DNA from: Haberlea rhodopensis
Taxonomy: Eukaryota; Streptophyta; Magnoliopsida; Lamiales; Gesneriaceae
NCBI GenBank assembly: GCA_907163345.1
Contig: CAJQUN010000143.1
Span: forward strand, 1,426,001 to 1,490,000
Direction of reading: 5' to 3'
Length of the DNA stretch: 64,000 nt
The notes under the pieces were generated by a model. The model was not told the origin of the DNA. It searched no databases and worked only from the letters and a program-made list of their open reading frames with translations. Shown here in pieces: positions 10,019 to 21,470 of the stretch (positions are counted from its first letter, which is position 1; every line of letters begins with the position of its first letter). A program made the position numbers and the translations under genes.

Positions 10019-12123
10019 TGTAAGGACCCTAGTTCCTTAAATGCGGATTAAAGGCATAAATAAAATTTTCATGCATAAACGGAGTATAAAAGTTGTGTTG
10101 GTGCCTTGAGCTATTAGATTACAGTGCCAAAATAAAGTTCCAAAATGGATTAATTACATTCCCAACTAATGAATGTTAATCCTATAGCTTTACACTACTC
10201 CTAGAGTAGATACTATACAAAAGAATGTTCCTGCTACCAAGAGCACTCCTCACTAGCTCACCGCACCAACTCGCCTTAGCCCTTCCGCCCAAAAGTACCT
10301 ACAGGAACAACCCCAAAACCATGAGCATGTACAAAATCATATTCACAATAATATGATAGCAATTCAAACGCATAAATCGTAAATGCGATTCACTTCCTGT
10401 ATGTAACACATTTAAAAGCTCCCTTTGGTTGTCCATGTACCACATCATAATCAATAGATTATATTACCAATAATGTATGTAATGACATGCACCGATTTCC
10501 ATATATACCGTGTTCAATTCCCGAGTCTTATTATATCAGTGGCATAATACCCCTCGCGTTAACATGACAGCGGAAATACCCCTCGCTTAGACAATACCAG
10601 CGGCACTAATATCCCTCGCTATAAATATGACAGCGGTCGTGTTCTTCGCTTCATATTAGCGGCAAATATTCTCTCATCGCTACGGTATGACAGCGGCAAG
10701 TATTCACATCGCTACGCCACTGGCGGCAAGTATTCTCCATCACTGGAATATAAATCCCGACTCACAATCACATGCAACAATGCATCCAATGTACTCATGC
10801 AACCACAATGCATGACCAAACCAGGTATGCAATCAATGATGCATAAACAAGACCACATATGCAACCACAATGCATAATCAATTCCATGTGTGCAACCATA
10901 GTGCATAACCAATTCAAAGCGTAATAAATACGTTTTACCGTCCGATGCCCGTACGTCTCACTACGTACATTGGTTCCAAAAGTGGAGATGTCGAGGGACT
11001 TTATCTCCTTTGTTGCGTGGCTACCTGAGATGGTTCTACACAACCATACAAACCAATATTAGAAGCCAATTTATGAACCAATACCAAAAATCCCACAAAA
11101 TAACCAAAAAAACACATTCTGGCATCTCGCGATCGATCGCTGTGGAGTCCCGATCGATCGCGAGGTCCAGCAGCCTTGATTGCCAAAATCTGGCGCTAGG
11201 CGATCGATCGCCATTTTTGAGGCGATCGATCGCTCGCCTCACCGATCGATCGCTCGCCTCACCGATCGATCGCTCGCCTCACCGATCGATCGCCTCAACA
11301 TGGCGATCGATCGCCATAAGCCATTTTTCGCCACTGGTTGCACGCGATCGATCGCTCCGTTTTGGGCGATCGATCGCCGCGACCTGCACATGAAAAATCG
11401 CCATTTTCCAACCTTAAACCTTCCCAATCCATTCCAACTCAAATACCATTCCAACAATAACATCAAAATAACATAAACCTTCAATATACACTCTAAAACA
11501 ACCCATAAATCCAACATCCAACCAAATAATACCAACACCCAAAATAACCCATTTCAAAACCATTCCAAAATCATTTCAAACCCAAACCAAACACAATAAA
11601 AACATTAGAGAGGTATCCATACCTCTTGGGGACTCCAAAACTCCCTACAATTTCCATAAATCAAGGTTTTGGAAGGATTTCTCTTCCACTCTTTGCCCAA
11701 AAACGAAATGAGGTGGGAAGGGTTTGTGAGAAGTGATTTGGGGAAAAATAGAAAGAGTGATGGGTTTTTGTGGGGTTGGGGGGTATTAGTGGGTTATTTG
11801 GGGATTAATTAAATTTGCATACCCACAATTAATCATGATTTATAAAAATACACCAACATGGTATTTTAAAACATTGCACCAAAATCACAATTAAATATAT
11901 GATTCCCAATTAATCACAAACCATATCATATAAACCATTATAACCCCCAATTACCCATCATGCATACATGCACCCCGAAATGCATTACCGGTTCACGCCT
12001 ACCATGTGACTAAGCATTTCACCAAGATAATTAATGCCAACACAATTATTAATTATCACCATAAAAAATTACCTAAACATAATTAATGCCCATATTGCAA
12101 TTAATTATTTCGGGGATATCACA
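10019..12123 (-). mobile_element. element A 5' LTR
   Basis: 2105 bp, sister of 3164-5219 with few visible substitutions. The main length difference is two extra 20-bp units inside the CGATCGATCG array (11129-11379), which has ten intact sites here. The GTACGT hairpin is at 10951-10968 and the stem-loop array at 10540-10745. The sequence after 12123 starts CGAAC, the target duplication. Confidence 0.93.
11129..11379. repeat. CGATCGATCG palindrome array, element A 5' LTR (expanded)
   Basis: Ten intact copies. The inner part is a perfect 20-bp tandem (CGATCGATCGCTCGCCTCAC) present three times here and once in the sister LTR. Most other sites are flanked G..C, making 12- to 14-bp palindromes such as GGCGATCGATCGCC. 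Confidence 0.95.
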
Positions 12124-12730
12124 CGAACTGATCCAAATATGGCTGGAACACCCTGTTCATCAAACTCATGAAGACAGCTGGGGCATTCGTCACCCCAAAA
12201 GGCATGACTAAGAATTCATAGTGCCCATATCTCGTCCTGAAAGCTATCTTCTGTACATCATCTTCTCTTACTCGAATCTGATGATACCCCGACCTCAGAT
12301 CGATCTTACTGTAGAGCCTCGTACCCTGCAACTGGTCAAATAAATCATCGATCCTTGGAAGCGGATACTTATTCTTTACTGTGGCTTTGTTCAGTTGCCT
12401 GTAATCGATGCACAGACGCATCGAACCATCCTTCTTTTTGACAAATAAAACTGGTGCACCCCAGGGCGAGACGCTAGGGCGTATATTGCCCTTGTCAAGG
12501 AGCTCTTGCAACTGAATCTTTAACTCCCTTAGCTCCGCTGGTGCCATCCTATATGGTGCACGAGAAATGGCAGACGTCCCCGGTAGTAACTCAATTCCAA
12601 ACTCGACCTCTCTCGTCGGTAGAAATCCGGGAATCTCTTCCGGAAAGACATCAGGAAATTCCGCCACTACGGGCACATCCTCGACCTTTAATTCTTCCCT
12701 CTTTTCAGTAATATCAACAGCATAGATGAG
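12124..12730 (-). pseudogene. element B reverse transcriptase, proximal part
   Basis: The open stretch (12676-12124) encodes the chromovirus RT fingers and palm: GIELLPGTSAIS, LFVKKKDGSMRLCIDYRQLN, YSKIDLRSGYHQIRV, VMPFGVTNAPAVFM and ending NRVFQPYLDQFV. Element A inserted at that point, a few codons before the catalytic IDD, which survives at 3061-3163. Close in sequence to A's RT but clearly diverged, with stops upstream (12730-12860). Confidence 0.9.
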
Positions 12731-13300
12731 ATATCATGTATGGCCTCATTCCAATAACTGTGACATCTTGACAGCAGATATCAACGGAATCTTTGGACGG
12801 GAACCATCCCCATAAAATGTCCACTGGACTCCCAAATCAGATCTGAACCGGACAGTCCTCTACCTGTAGTTCACAACTGTCTGATACCTGTTCAGAACTT
12901 CAATGCCAACAATGCAGTCAAAGTCGGACATTCCCAGAACAATCAAATCTGACCTTAGCTCGTTACCCTCAAAATAAATGAGGCCATCATAAACAATCCG
13001 ATCAGTAATCAAACTTCTTCCAGCGGGTGTCGAGACTACAAGAGGCATGGGCGACGGAGAAGTGCATATGTGGTGCCTTTCCACAAAACTTGTCGACACA
13101 AAAGAGTGTGACGCACCTGTGTCTATCAATATAGAAGCAGGGTGCGTAAATAAAAGACACGTACCCGCTATAACCTCCTCCGGAGCCGCTGTAGCCTGCT
13201 CCCTTGTCAATGCATAAACTTTCCCCTGAGGTGGCCCCATAGGCTGACTTCCATACTGCCTCGGTACAAACGGTGGTCTGTGCTGTACTGCTCTGTCCGC
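12731..13300 (-). pseudogene. element B protease region
   Basis: The frame 13240-12860 carries the aspartic protease signature ILIDTGASHSFVS and the downstream VLGMSDFDCIVGIEVLNRYQ. In-frame stops follow before RT. The zinc-knuckle region lies immediately upstream (13300-13480) in another frame. Confidence 0.85.
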
Positions 13301-14280
13301 AGGCCTCCCCGCAGAGTTCTGTTGTCCCTCCCTATTGGGACATTCTTGAGCGTAGTGGCCCTTATTGCCACATACATAACAGCCTACGCAGTCTTTCGTC
13401 GAATGTGGTTGCCCACAAATAGAGCACTGGACCTTTCCAAACCTACCTCCCTGAGACTGTCCTCTTCCTGACGGAGCGTCATTCCTACGACTTCCTTTCC
13501 AACGATTCTCGGGCCTCTTACCACTGAACCTCGAATTGATGTGTTCCCCCTTGGCTTAAACTGATCACCCCTCGGCTTCAAGTTATCAGAAGTGGATTTT
13601 TGAGGGCGTGCTGGAGGTGGCGCGACATCAGGATACGCACCAACTCCTAGTTCGGCTAACTCAGCCCGTGAAAGGGCGTCATCAAAGCAAGCAGGGCCAT
13701 AAGTAAACACCCTGTCATACATTTCCGGCCTCAAACCTTTCATGAAATTCCTCATCTTTGCCTGGGTATTCGCAGCAATATGGGGCACATATTGGAGTAA
13801 AGAACAATAATGAAGAGCGTAATCCGATACTGGCATGGTACCTTGCTTTAAGTTGGTAAACTCATCCTCCTTAGCCTGTCGTGCAGCAGCTGAAAAGTAG
13901 CGGGTCAGGAACCGAGTTCTGAACAGCTTCCAATTTATTTCTTGTCCCTGAGCCTCTTGCGCTACTACTGTGGTCTTCCACCACATCAATGCCTTCTTGG
14001 CCAGTTGAAACTATGATAACCTTATCCAGGCTGACTTTGCACAATGGGCCGCCACGAAGATTTGCTCCAACCTTTCTAACCACTCTTCGGCCTGTTCCCC
14101 TGTCTCAGTTCCTTCGAACATCGGGGGTCGATATGCCAGAAATTGAGCCTAACTTAGCTCCACAGGTAGTAACTGTTGCTCAGAAGGTTCTTCGCCCAAG
14201 GCTGGCGGTGGTAGGGGATTTGTACGCCCAGCACTTGCATTGACGCTAATCGCATCACCTACTTCAGCATTTGCTGCCAT
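13301..14280 (-). pseudogene. element B gag (broken)
   Basis: It begins at ATG 14280 (MAANAEVGDAIS) and shows the same gag landmarks as element A: EEWLERLEQIFVAA, LMWWKTTV, RFLTRYFSAAARQ and YALHYCSLLQYVPHIA. Stop codons interrupt it near 14150 and near 14015, and a frameshift near 13480 separates the open segment 13989-13384 from the zinc knuckle. Residues 1-40 contain the motif NASAGRTNPLPPPALGE, which is conserved in C. Confidence 0.85.
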
Positions 14281-14469
14281 GCTGCAACACAAGGGCTAAC
14301 AACAATACCCAAAAAGCAGTTCATATAATACATCGTTAGAGAAACAAAACATGTTAGCATAACATCATATACTTCATATGCAACGTATGCATGAAACATG
14401 TTTAAAAGTGAGCACCTAGCCAACTTATTGCTAAGGCTACCCTTCACTCATTCCCGGGTTCTCTAACCA

Positions 14470-14483
14470 CTGCTCTGATACCA
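14470..14483 (-). other. primer binding site of element B
   Basis: The minus strand reads TGGTATCAGAGCAG, the tRNA-iMet PBS, four bases from the LTR start at 14488. Confidence 0.92.
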
Positions 14484-14487
14484 CTAA

Positions 14488-16685
14488 TGTAGGGTCTTCC
14501 TACCTCAACAGTGTCATAATGACAAAAGAAGAACTAAACATGCATTAAATAATATCTTAGGGTTCCGGTTGTCACGTGAGCTAATAGGATTACATGCCAA
14601 AGATAAAACTTCAAAACTTATTAGTTACATTCCCTAAAATGAATGCTAACATTTTAGATTTATACTACTCCTAGAGTAGATACTAATCGAAATCCTTTGT
14701 CCTATTCCTTTTTGTGCTCCTTGTAGCTCACTGCCTCAATCCGACCCTTAGTCCTTCAGTCCAAAAGTGTACCTACAGGGACAACCCATCATGAGCATGT
14801 ACATCATTACTTAACATTATAAGAAAATGGCATATGAATAAATGCATGAAATAACCGATAGCATGTACTTCCTGGTTAATCGTTAACCCCTTTCTGTTGT
14901 CCCTGATTCACATTCATGCATTTAATCATTAGTACTTGACATAAATGATTAGCATCATACTTCACTTATATGCCCATAATCAACAATGTTAATTAGAATT
15001 GGGGATGTTTCTGGCCTTGTTATGTGCGCCGAACAATTGGCCCCCTCGCTTCGACATATAGCGGTACTGTGATACCCCTCGCTACACCTTGATAGCGGAT
15101 GTATCTCCTCGCTAGCTATGTCAGCGGTAAGTACCTTCCTCGCTTCACCATAACAAACACCAGAACACTCTACCATTCCCAATAACATAGTTTAACATAC
15201 ATCATCATCATCATAAACATCCTCATCTTATAAACATCATCGTCTTATAAACATCATCATGTTATAAACATCATCATCTTATAAACATCATCATGTTATA
15301 AACATCATCATCTTATAAACATCATCTTATCATAAATACTATGCAATCATTGAATAGTCATAGTATAGAAGTGTGTTTTACCGTCCGATGCCCGTACGTC
15401 TCTTACGTACCTTTTCAAAAGGTGGAGGAGTCAATAGACTTTATCTCCTTGACTGTGCTGGTACCTGGGATGGTTCTACATAACCACATAATACAATATT
15501 AGATACCATTTCAAGAATCATTGTCAAAATTCTTCAAAATAAATCAATTAAAAATATTTGCCAAGATTCTGCCTCTCTCGATCGATCGGCACCCAAGTCT
15601 CAATGATCGAGAAAGCACGATAAACAGTGCCCAACTTTCTGCCTCGATCGATCGATCGAAATGTTTCTACCGATCGATCGAGGAGCTTCACCGATCAATC
15701 GGAAATTCTTCGATCGATCGGCCCCTGAATTTCAAACCATGCTTTAAATCTTCTGCCTCGCTCGATCGATCGGGACCAAAATCTCGATCGATTGAGCACT
15801 CTGAAAAATCGGGACTTCCCCAGATTTTTGAGCACCTCATTTCATAGCATCAAATCTACTTCATAAAACGTAAAACTTGCCCACACAAACATGCTAGGAA
15901 CTTCATGAAACTTCTATGTAAGCACTTATATCAAAGGTTTTACAAAACCTAAGTTAGCATGCATCATAACATCCACCTAAACTTCAATCTCATCCAAATT
16001 TACAAAAAACAGGGCATGCAAGTATTGCCTAGATTTCCGAGCACATCTTTTCATAACAAGAAATCTAACACATAAAACATGTAACATGCTCGAACAAACA
16101 TGCTAGGGGCTACAAAATACTTCAATGCAAGTACTCATACCAAGGTTACGACCGAACCTATACTAGCATGCATAAAATTATCACCACCAAAACCAATACC
16201 CAATCAAAACCCCTGAAAACAGAGCACCCATCCTTACCCCTCTTTTCGCTCCTCCTTTGGTAAGCTTTTGCACACAAAATCATAAGCTAACTCTTCTCCT
16301 TTCTGCAGCTTACAGGGACGAGAATGAGAGGGAGGAAAGGAAAGAGGAAAGAGCATGAGAGGTGGAGGGATGGGTTGAGAGTGATTGAAGTATGGGCTGG
16401 TCAAGTGGGGTAGGTGGCCGAGTGATGGGGGTGGGGTGGTGTGATTGGGGTTGCCATGTGGTGTTAAATTGTACTCCGGTATTTAGCACGATGTATTAAA
16501 ATATCCTCACTCGATATTTCATAACATTACTTAATTAATACATCCCTTAAAACACCCAACATGCCCCCCAAATCATAACTTCATAACATAAATATAACCC
16601 CCAATTTAAATGCACCACAATCCTTAAACATATCATAACCATGTATGTTAACACATACACATATAAACATTTCGGGGGTATTACA
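14488..16685 (-). mobile_element. element B 5' LTR
   Basis: 2198 bp from TGTAGGGTC to GGGTATTACA. Right flank ATACC is C's protease; the other end of B is outside the window. Contents: CTACTC hairpin near 14670, ACAGGGACAACC at about 14775 with its partner near 14899, AGCGG stem-loops at about 15050-15160, a CATCATCTTATAAA tandem at about 15205-15330, GTACGT hairpin at 15394-15410, and CGATCGATCG array at 15578-15795. A degenerate direct repeat (compare about 15830-15960 with 16020-16150) lies after the array. Confidence 0.9.
15578..15795. repeat. CGATCGATCG palindrome array, element B LTR
   Basis: Five intact and about three decayed copies (for example CGATCAATCG, CGATCGATTG). The flanks here are mostly T..G or T..A, unlike the G..C flanks of A, C and I. 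Confidence 0.93.
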
Positions 16686-17230
16686 ATACCTGTTCAGTAC
16701 ATCAATGCCCACGATGCAGTCAAAGTCTGACATTACCAGAACAATCAAATCTGACTTCAACTCGTTGCCCTCAAAATAAATGAGGTCGTCAACAACAAAC
16801 CGATTAGCAATCATACTCTTTCCAGCGGGTGTCGAGACCAGAAGAGGCGTGGGCGACAGAGACGTGCATATGCGGTGCCTCTCCACAAAACTCGTCGACA
16901 CAAAGGAGTGTGACACACCTGTGTCTATCAAAATAAAAGCAGGGTGCGTAAATAAATGACACGTACCCGCTATCACTTCCTCTGGAGCCGCTGTAGCCTG
17001 CTCCCTGGTCAGAGCGTACACTTGCCCTTGAGGTGGCCCCAACGTCTGACCTCCCAATGGTCTCGGTGCAAACGGTGGTCTTTGTTGCACTGCCCTGTCT
17101 AAAGGTCTCCCCATAGTGTTCTGTTGTCCTCCCCGATTAGTACATTCTCGAGCAAAGTGGCCATGCTTACCACATTCAAAACAAGCAGAACACTCTTTCA
17201 CCGAGTGGGGTCCCCACAAAGGAAACATCT
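16686..17230 (-). pseudogene. element C zinc knuckle and protease, cut by element B
   Basis: The minus strand encodes the canonical zinc knuckle CFECGKHGHFAREC, then the aspartic protease (ILIDTGVSHSFVS; DTGV instead of DTGA) and SDFDCIVGIDVLNRY, where the frame runs into the LTR of B at 16685. One frameshift near 17215 separates it from gag. Confidence 0.88.
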
Positions 17231-18082
17231 AACTCTCCCATTATTACCTGCTTGTGACTGTCCGCTATTTGACGGGCCATTATTCCCACGATTTCCCCTT
17301 CCACGCACATCAGGCCGTCTACCACTGAATCGGGAAGCTGATGAGTTCCCCCTTGGCTTAAAATGGTCGCCCATTGGTTTCAAGTTTTCAGGGGTCGATC
17401 TCTGTGGTGGTGCTGGAGGTGGCGCTACAGTCGGATATGCACCCACTCCCAATTCTGCCAGCTCGGCCCGTGCAAGGGCGTCATCAAAACAAGTAGGGTC
17501 ATAAGTGATCACTCTATCAAACAATTCAGGCCTCAAGCCTTTCATGAAGTGCCTCATCTTTGCTTGAGTATTTGTGGCGACATGAGGTACATATCTAAGC
17601 AAAGAACAGTAGTGAAGAGCATAGTCTGACACCGGCATAGTACCTTGCTTTAGGTTAGTAAATTCATCCCCGTTAGCTTCCCGTGCAGCAGCCAAAAAGT
17701 ACCGGGTCAGAAATCGAGTTCTGAACAGCTTACAGTTTATTTCATGACCTTGAGCCTCCAGTTATATCACCGTGGTCTTCCACCACATTAGTGCCTTCTT
17801 GGCCAGTTGGAATTCTGCTAACCTTATCCAGGCCGACTTCGCACAAGGAGCCGCCACGAAGATTTGCTCCATCCTTTCTAACCACTCTTCGGCCTGTTCC
17901 CATGTCTCAGTTCCTTCAAACATCGGGGGTCGGTATGCAAGGAATTGAGTCAAGCTCAGTTCCCCGGGCAACAACTACTGTTCAGACGGTTCTTCGCCCA
18001 AAGCTGGCGGTGGTAGAGGATTTGTACGCCCAGCACTTGCATTAACACTCAATGCGTCTCCTATATCGATATTTGCTGCCAT
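17198..18082 (-). pseudogene. element C gag (broken)
   Basis: It starts at ATG 18082 (MAANIDIGDALS). Landmarks in order are RTNPLPPPALGEE, SLTQFLAYRPPMFEGTET, EEWLERMEQIFVAAPC, KALMWWKTTV, RFLTRYF, YALHYCSLLRYVPH and a Gly/Arg/Asn-rich basic linker. In-frame stops occur near 17976 and near 17763. Very similar to B's gag, so B and C belong to one or two close families. Confidence 0.87.
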
Positions 18083-18275
18083 GCTGTAACACAAGGGTTA
18101 ACAATAACACCAAAAACAGTTCATATAATACGTCGTTAGATAACATGAGTAGCAATAACCAAAACATGTTAGTATAACATTTATATACTCTATATGTACT
18201 AAACATGTTTAAAAAGAGCACCTAGCCAACCTATTGCTAAGGCTAGCCTTCACTCATTCCCGGGTTCTCTAATCA

Positions 18276-18289
18276 CTGCTCTGATACCA
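18276..18289 (-). other. primer binding site of element C
   Basis: tRNA-iMet PBS (TGGTATCAGAGCAG on the minus strand) next to the LTR start at 18294. Confidence 0.92.
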
Positions 18290-18293
18290 CTAA

Positions 18294-20206
18294 TGTAAGG
18301 CCTCTCTACCTTAACAGTGTAAAAAAAAAATATAAATAGGGCTAACATGCATTAAAGACAGTTTATGGTTCCGGTTGTAGCCTTGAGCTAACAGGATTAC
18401 AGGCCAAAAATAAAATTCCAAAAGCTAATTAATTACATTCCCAATAATGAATGTTGATACTATTGATTTACACTACTCCTAGAGTAGAGACTATCCAAAA
18501 ATCCTGTATCCTAATTCCTTAATGCTCCTCGTAGCTCACTGCCTCAACCCGGCCGATAGCCCTCCAAGTCCAAAGGGTGTACCTACAGGAACAACTCACC
18601 ATGAACATATACATCACTATACAACAAAATCCAAGCACAATAACATAAATAATTGCATGAGGTATATATGTATGTATGCTCCCTGAATTACCACATTAGC
18701 ACATTTTCATTGTTGTTCCTGTTTCATAAACTCATGCACAAAATCATTAGTTCATAATATAATGATCGATACCACGTTCCAGTTATAACCACAATATTCC
18801 ACATTAATCACTTGAAATGTGACTGGCCGTTGTCCTGTTACAACAACGGAATTTTAGGACCTCTCGCTTCGACATATAGTGGCATCATATGATATCCATC
18901 GCTTTGACAATGACAGCGTCATGTACATCGCTTCGACATGACAGCGGCAAACATCATATTACCATCGCTTCATATGACAGCGGCAAGTACCTCCCTCGCT
19001 CGTATATAACAACTACAGGAACAATCAAGCATTTCCAACCACATATATATAAGCACAAAACTTGAGTCCACAATCATAATGCATCACCATTATCTCAATA
19101 TATATCAACACATTTCTAATCCACACTTGTCCACGATATATATATAGCCAAAAGCGTAATAACACATTTTACCATCCGATGCCCGTACGTCTCACTACGT
19201 ACCTTAGTCTCAAAAGTGGAGAAGTTGAAGAACTTTATCTCCTTGAAGTTGTTGGTACTTGGGATGGTTCTACACAACCATACAAATCAATATTATAAGC
19301 CAATTATAGTCCAATATCAAAAATTCCACAAAAATAATCATTTTCCCAAAATTTCACTCCTGGCGATCGATCGCTGTGTCGAGGCGATCGATCGCGAGCC
19401 TTACCGATCGATCGCCTTGACATGGCGATCGATCGCCAGACTTCACTGGCTCGAGGCGATCGATCGTGCCATTTGTGGCGATCGATCGCCTGCACTTAAT
19501 CTCGCCACTGGCCCTCGTCGATCGATCGCGCCATTTGTGGCGATCGATCGCCACAACCAGAACACACGATTTCCACCATTTTTGTACCATTTTCTTCACC
19601 AACCTCACCAACACTTATACCAACAAACCAAAAACATAAAAACACCTTAAACCTTCAATATACACCATTAACAACCAAAAATCCAACTCCCAACCAATAC
19701 CAATAACAACCCAACACAAACCCATTTTAAAACTCAACATACCAAAACAAAAATCCAAACTAAACAGCATTAAAGTATCAAGGAGGTATCCATACCTCTT
19801 AAGGACTCCAAATCCTACCAAAGATCACTCAAATCAAGTTTTTGCAAGGATTTCCCTTCTTCTTTGGACCCAATTTCGAAAATGGGTAAGGGGTTAGGGT
19901 TGGTAGTGAATTTGGGAATTGGTAAAGTGATGGTAAGTTGGGGGTAGTGGGGTATAAGAGTTTATAATTAAATTTGTACCCCATTAATTAACATGATGTA
20001 TAAAATACCCCAACATGGTATTTTAAAAGCATTTTACAAAAAATGCACCAAACTCCCATTTAAACAAATGCTTCGCCAAATAATTATCAACCATCACAAT
20101 TAAACCATGATAATTAATTCCAACACATAATTTAATTATCACCATAATTAATCACATAAACATAATTTTATGCCCAAATGCATATAATTATTTCGGGGGT
20201 ATCACA
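18294..20206 (-). mobile_element. element C 5' LTR
   Basis: 1913 bp from TGTAAGGCC to GGTATCACA. C is the outermost element of the left nest: its right end meets unrelated sequence at 20207. It carries the same module order: CTACTC hairpin near 18472, AGCGG-type stem-loops at about 18860-19005, GTACGT hairpin at 19185-19202, and CGATCGATCG array at 19362-19552. Confidence 0.9.
19362..19552. repeat. CGATCGATCG palindrome array, element C LTR
   Basis: Eight copies, mostly in the extended form GGCGATCGATCGCC, about 15-35 bp apart. Confidence 0.95.
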
Positions 20207-20990
20207 AAGAGGGCACATTTTCCTAAAGCTCGGAGACCACAAAAACAATAATGTAAAGATTCCCCGACAAACGAAAAAGGCTTGGACTATTAAACGCACT
20301 CGGACAAAATAATGGACCACTCATGAGAAAAGTTGGGACACTCAGACAAAAGATGCCAGACCACGAGATAAAGGCGCACTCACGGGCGCACTTAACATTC
20401 AACAAGAGTTGGGAATCCGCATTTGAAGTCCGGATTCATGCCTATATATAAGGCCAGACATAGAGGAAGCTAAGGACATCAGAAATTTTCCATAGTTTTC
20501 TCACTAATAAATATTGTAGTCTCTAAGCTGTAATATTATCAATTTTCATAGCTTGATAATAATTTCTTTCTTTCTTTGTAATATTTTTGTCTTTCAATTC
20601 AATTTGTATATGGGTTTCGAGTCTAGCCTCAACATATGAGAGGCTAAACAAGTTAGTCTCCTTCAAAGAGGAGATGCGTTAATGTAATAAATATTATAAG
20701 TATTTTCAAAATAAAATAAAGGCTTTTGCCCATCTATCTATCAGATTTCTTTAAAAAAAATTTATATCTGGTTATACCCTAAGCCTTAAGGTAGGAAACG
20801 AATTAAGGCTGTGTTGTGCGGTTTCTGAAGGAGTCGGATAACTTGCAGACTAACCTTGCCTGAGTGTCTGATGTTGGATGGTGAGGAGCCATTCATAAAA
20901 CAGTCTGGGGGCAGTAATTTTCCGACTGGTGGATTTGCAACCCACTTCACCCGGTGCTGTTATAGTAAAAAATGTATATACTGTTTTGTC
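20207..20990 (+). other. promoter/leader-like sequence of viral or LTR type
   Basis: No ORF of note. A clear TATA box (CTATATATAAGG at about 20441-20452) is followed about 50 bp later by AATAAA (about 20507), then a pyrimidine-rich stretch, short inverted words (GTCTAGCCTC and GAGAGGCTAAAC around 20622-20650) and a second AATAAA region (20720). This close TATA-AATAAA spacing with a long non-coding leader resembles the intergenic region of plant pararetroviruses or an LTR U3-R. It could equally be an unrecognised LTR fragment. No coding remnant is visible beside it. Confidence 0.35.
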
Positions 20991-21470
20991 AAAAAAAAAT
21001 TGTAATAAGGAAGCATGATGGACCTGTTATTTATTTTAATATGTTCTTCGAATAAGGGTTTGAATTGTGATTAGAAGGATTTAAAGATGAACCGTGAGTC
21101 CTTTGCAAAAGTATGCTCTTCAGTTCTTCTCGAGATGACAGAAACTGGAGAATCTCATGTTTATTAAATGCTACTGTTTAAAATAATAGGATGAAGAATT
21201 GGACCGCGTTGACCACTTGGATCATATGGACCACATGTGGTTATTGATGTCATTTCAAACCAGAATGGACCTAGATGAACTAGACTAGGATAAATTATTG
21301 ACCACTAAAAGGTATCTGTATAAAATTTTCCATTAAAATTAATAAAATATAATTTAAAGATGTGAACTTTTCCGGGCCGAGTAATTGTAGAACTAGCCCA
21401 ATGCAAAATGTACTATTATACCAATGCTAATGCAACATCCAATCAAACATTTTGGAGGTCGAGAGGGGAT
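20991..21470 (+). promoter_or_regulatory. probable promoter and 5' UTR region of the PABN gene
   Basis: This is AT-rich single-copy-looking sequence immediately upstream of the gene. A weak TATA-like stretch (AAAATATAATTT) is at about 21343-21354, about 120 bp before the chosen ATG. No other element can be named with support. Confidence 0.35.

Larger units (their letters stand above)
3164..12123 (-). mobile_element. Element A: complete Ty3/gypsy chromovirus (probably Tekay/Del clade)
   Basis: This 8.96-kb element on the minus strand has its 5' LTR at 10019-12123, PBS at 10001-10014, gag-protease at 9808-8255, pol at 8254-5290, PPT at 5220-5234 and 3' LTR at 3164-5219. A perfect 5-bp target duplication CGAAC flanks it (3159-3163 and 12124-12128). 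Pol has the order PR-RT-RNase H-IN-chromodomain, which defines chromoviruses; the Tekay/Del assignment is by resemblance. The LTRs look very similar over their length except for a 40-bp array difference, so the insertion is fairly young. One nonsense and two single-base frameshift lesions disable this copy. Confidence 0.93.
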
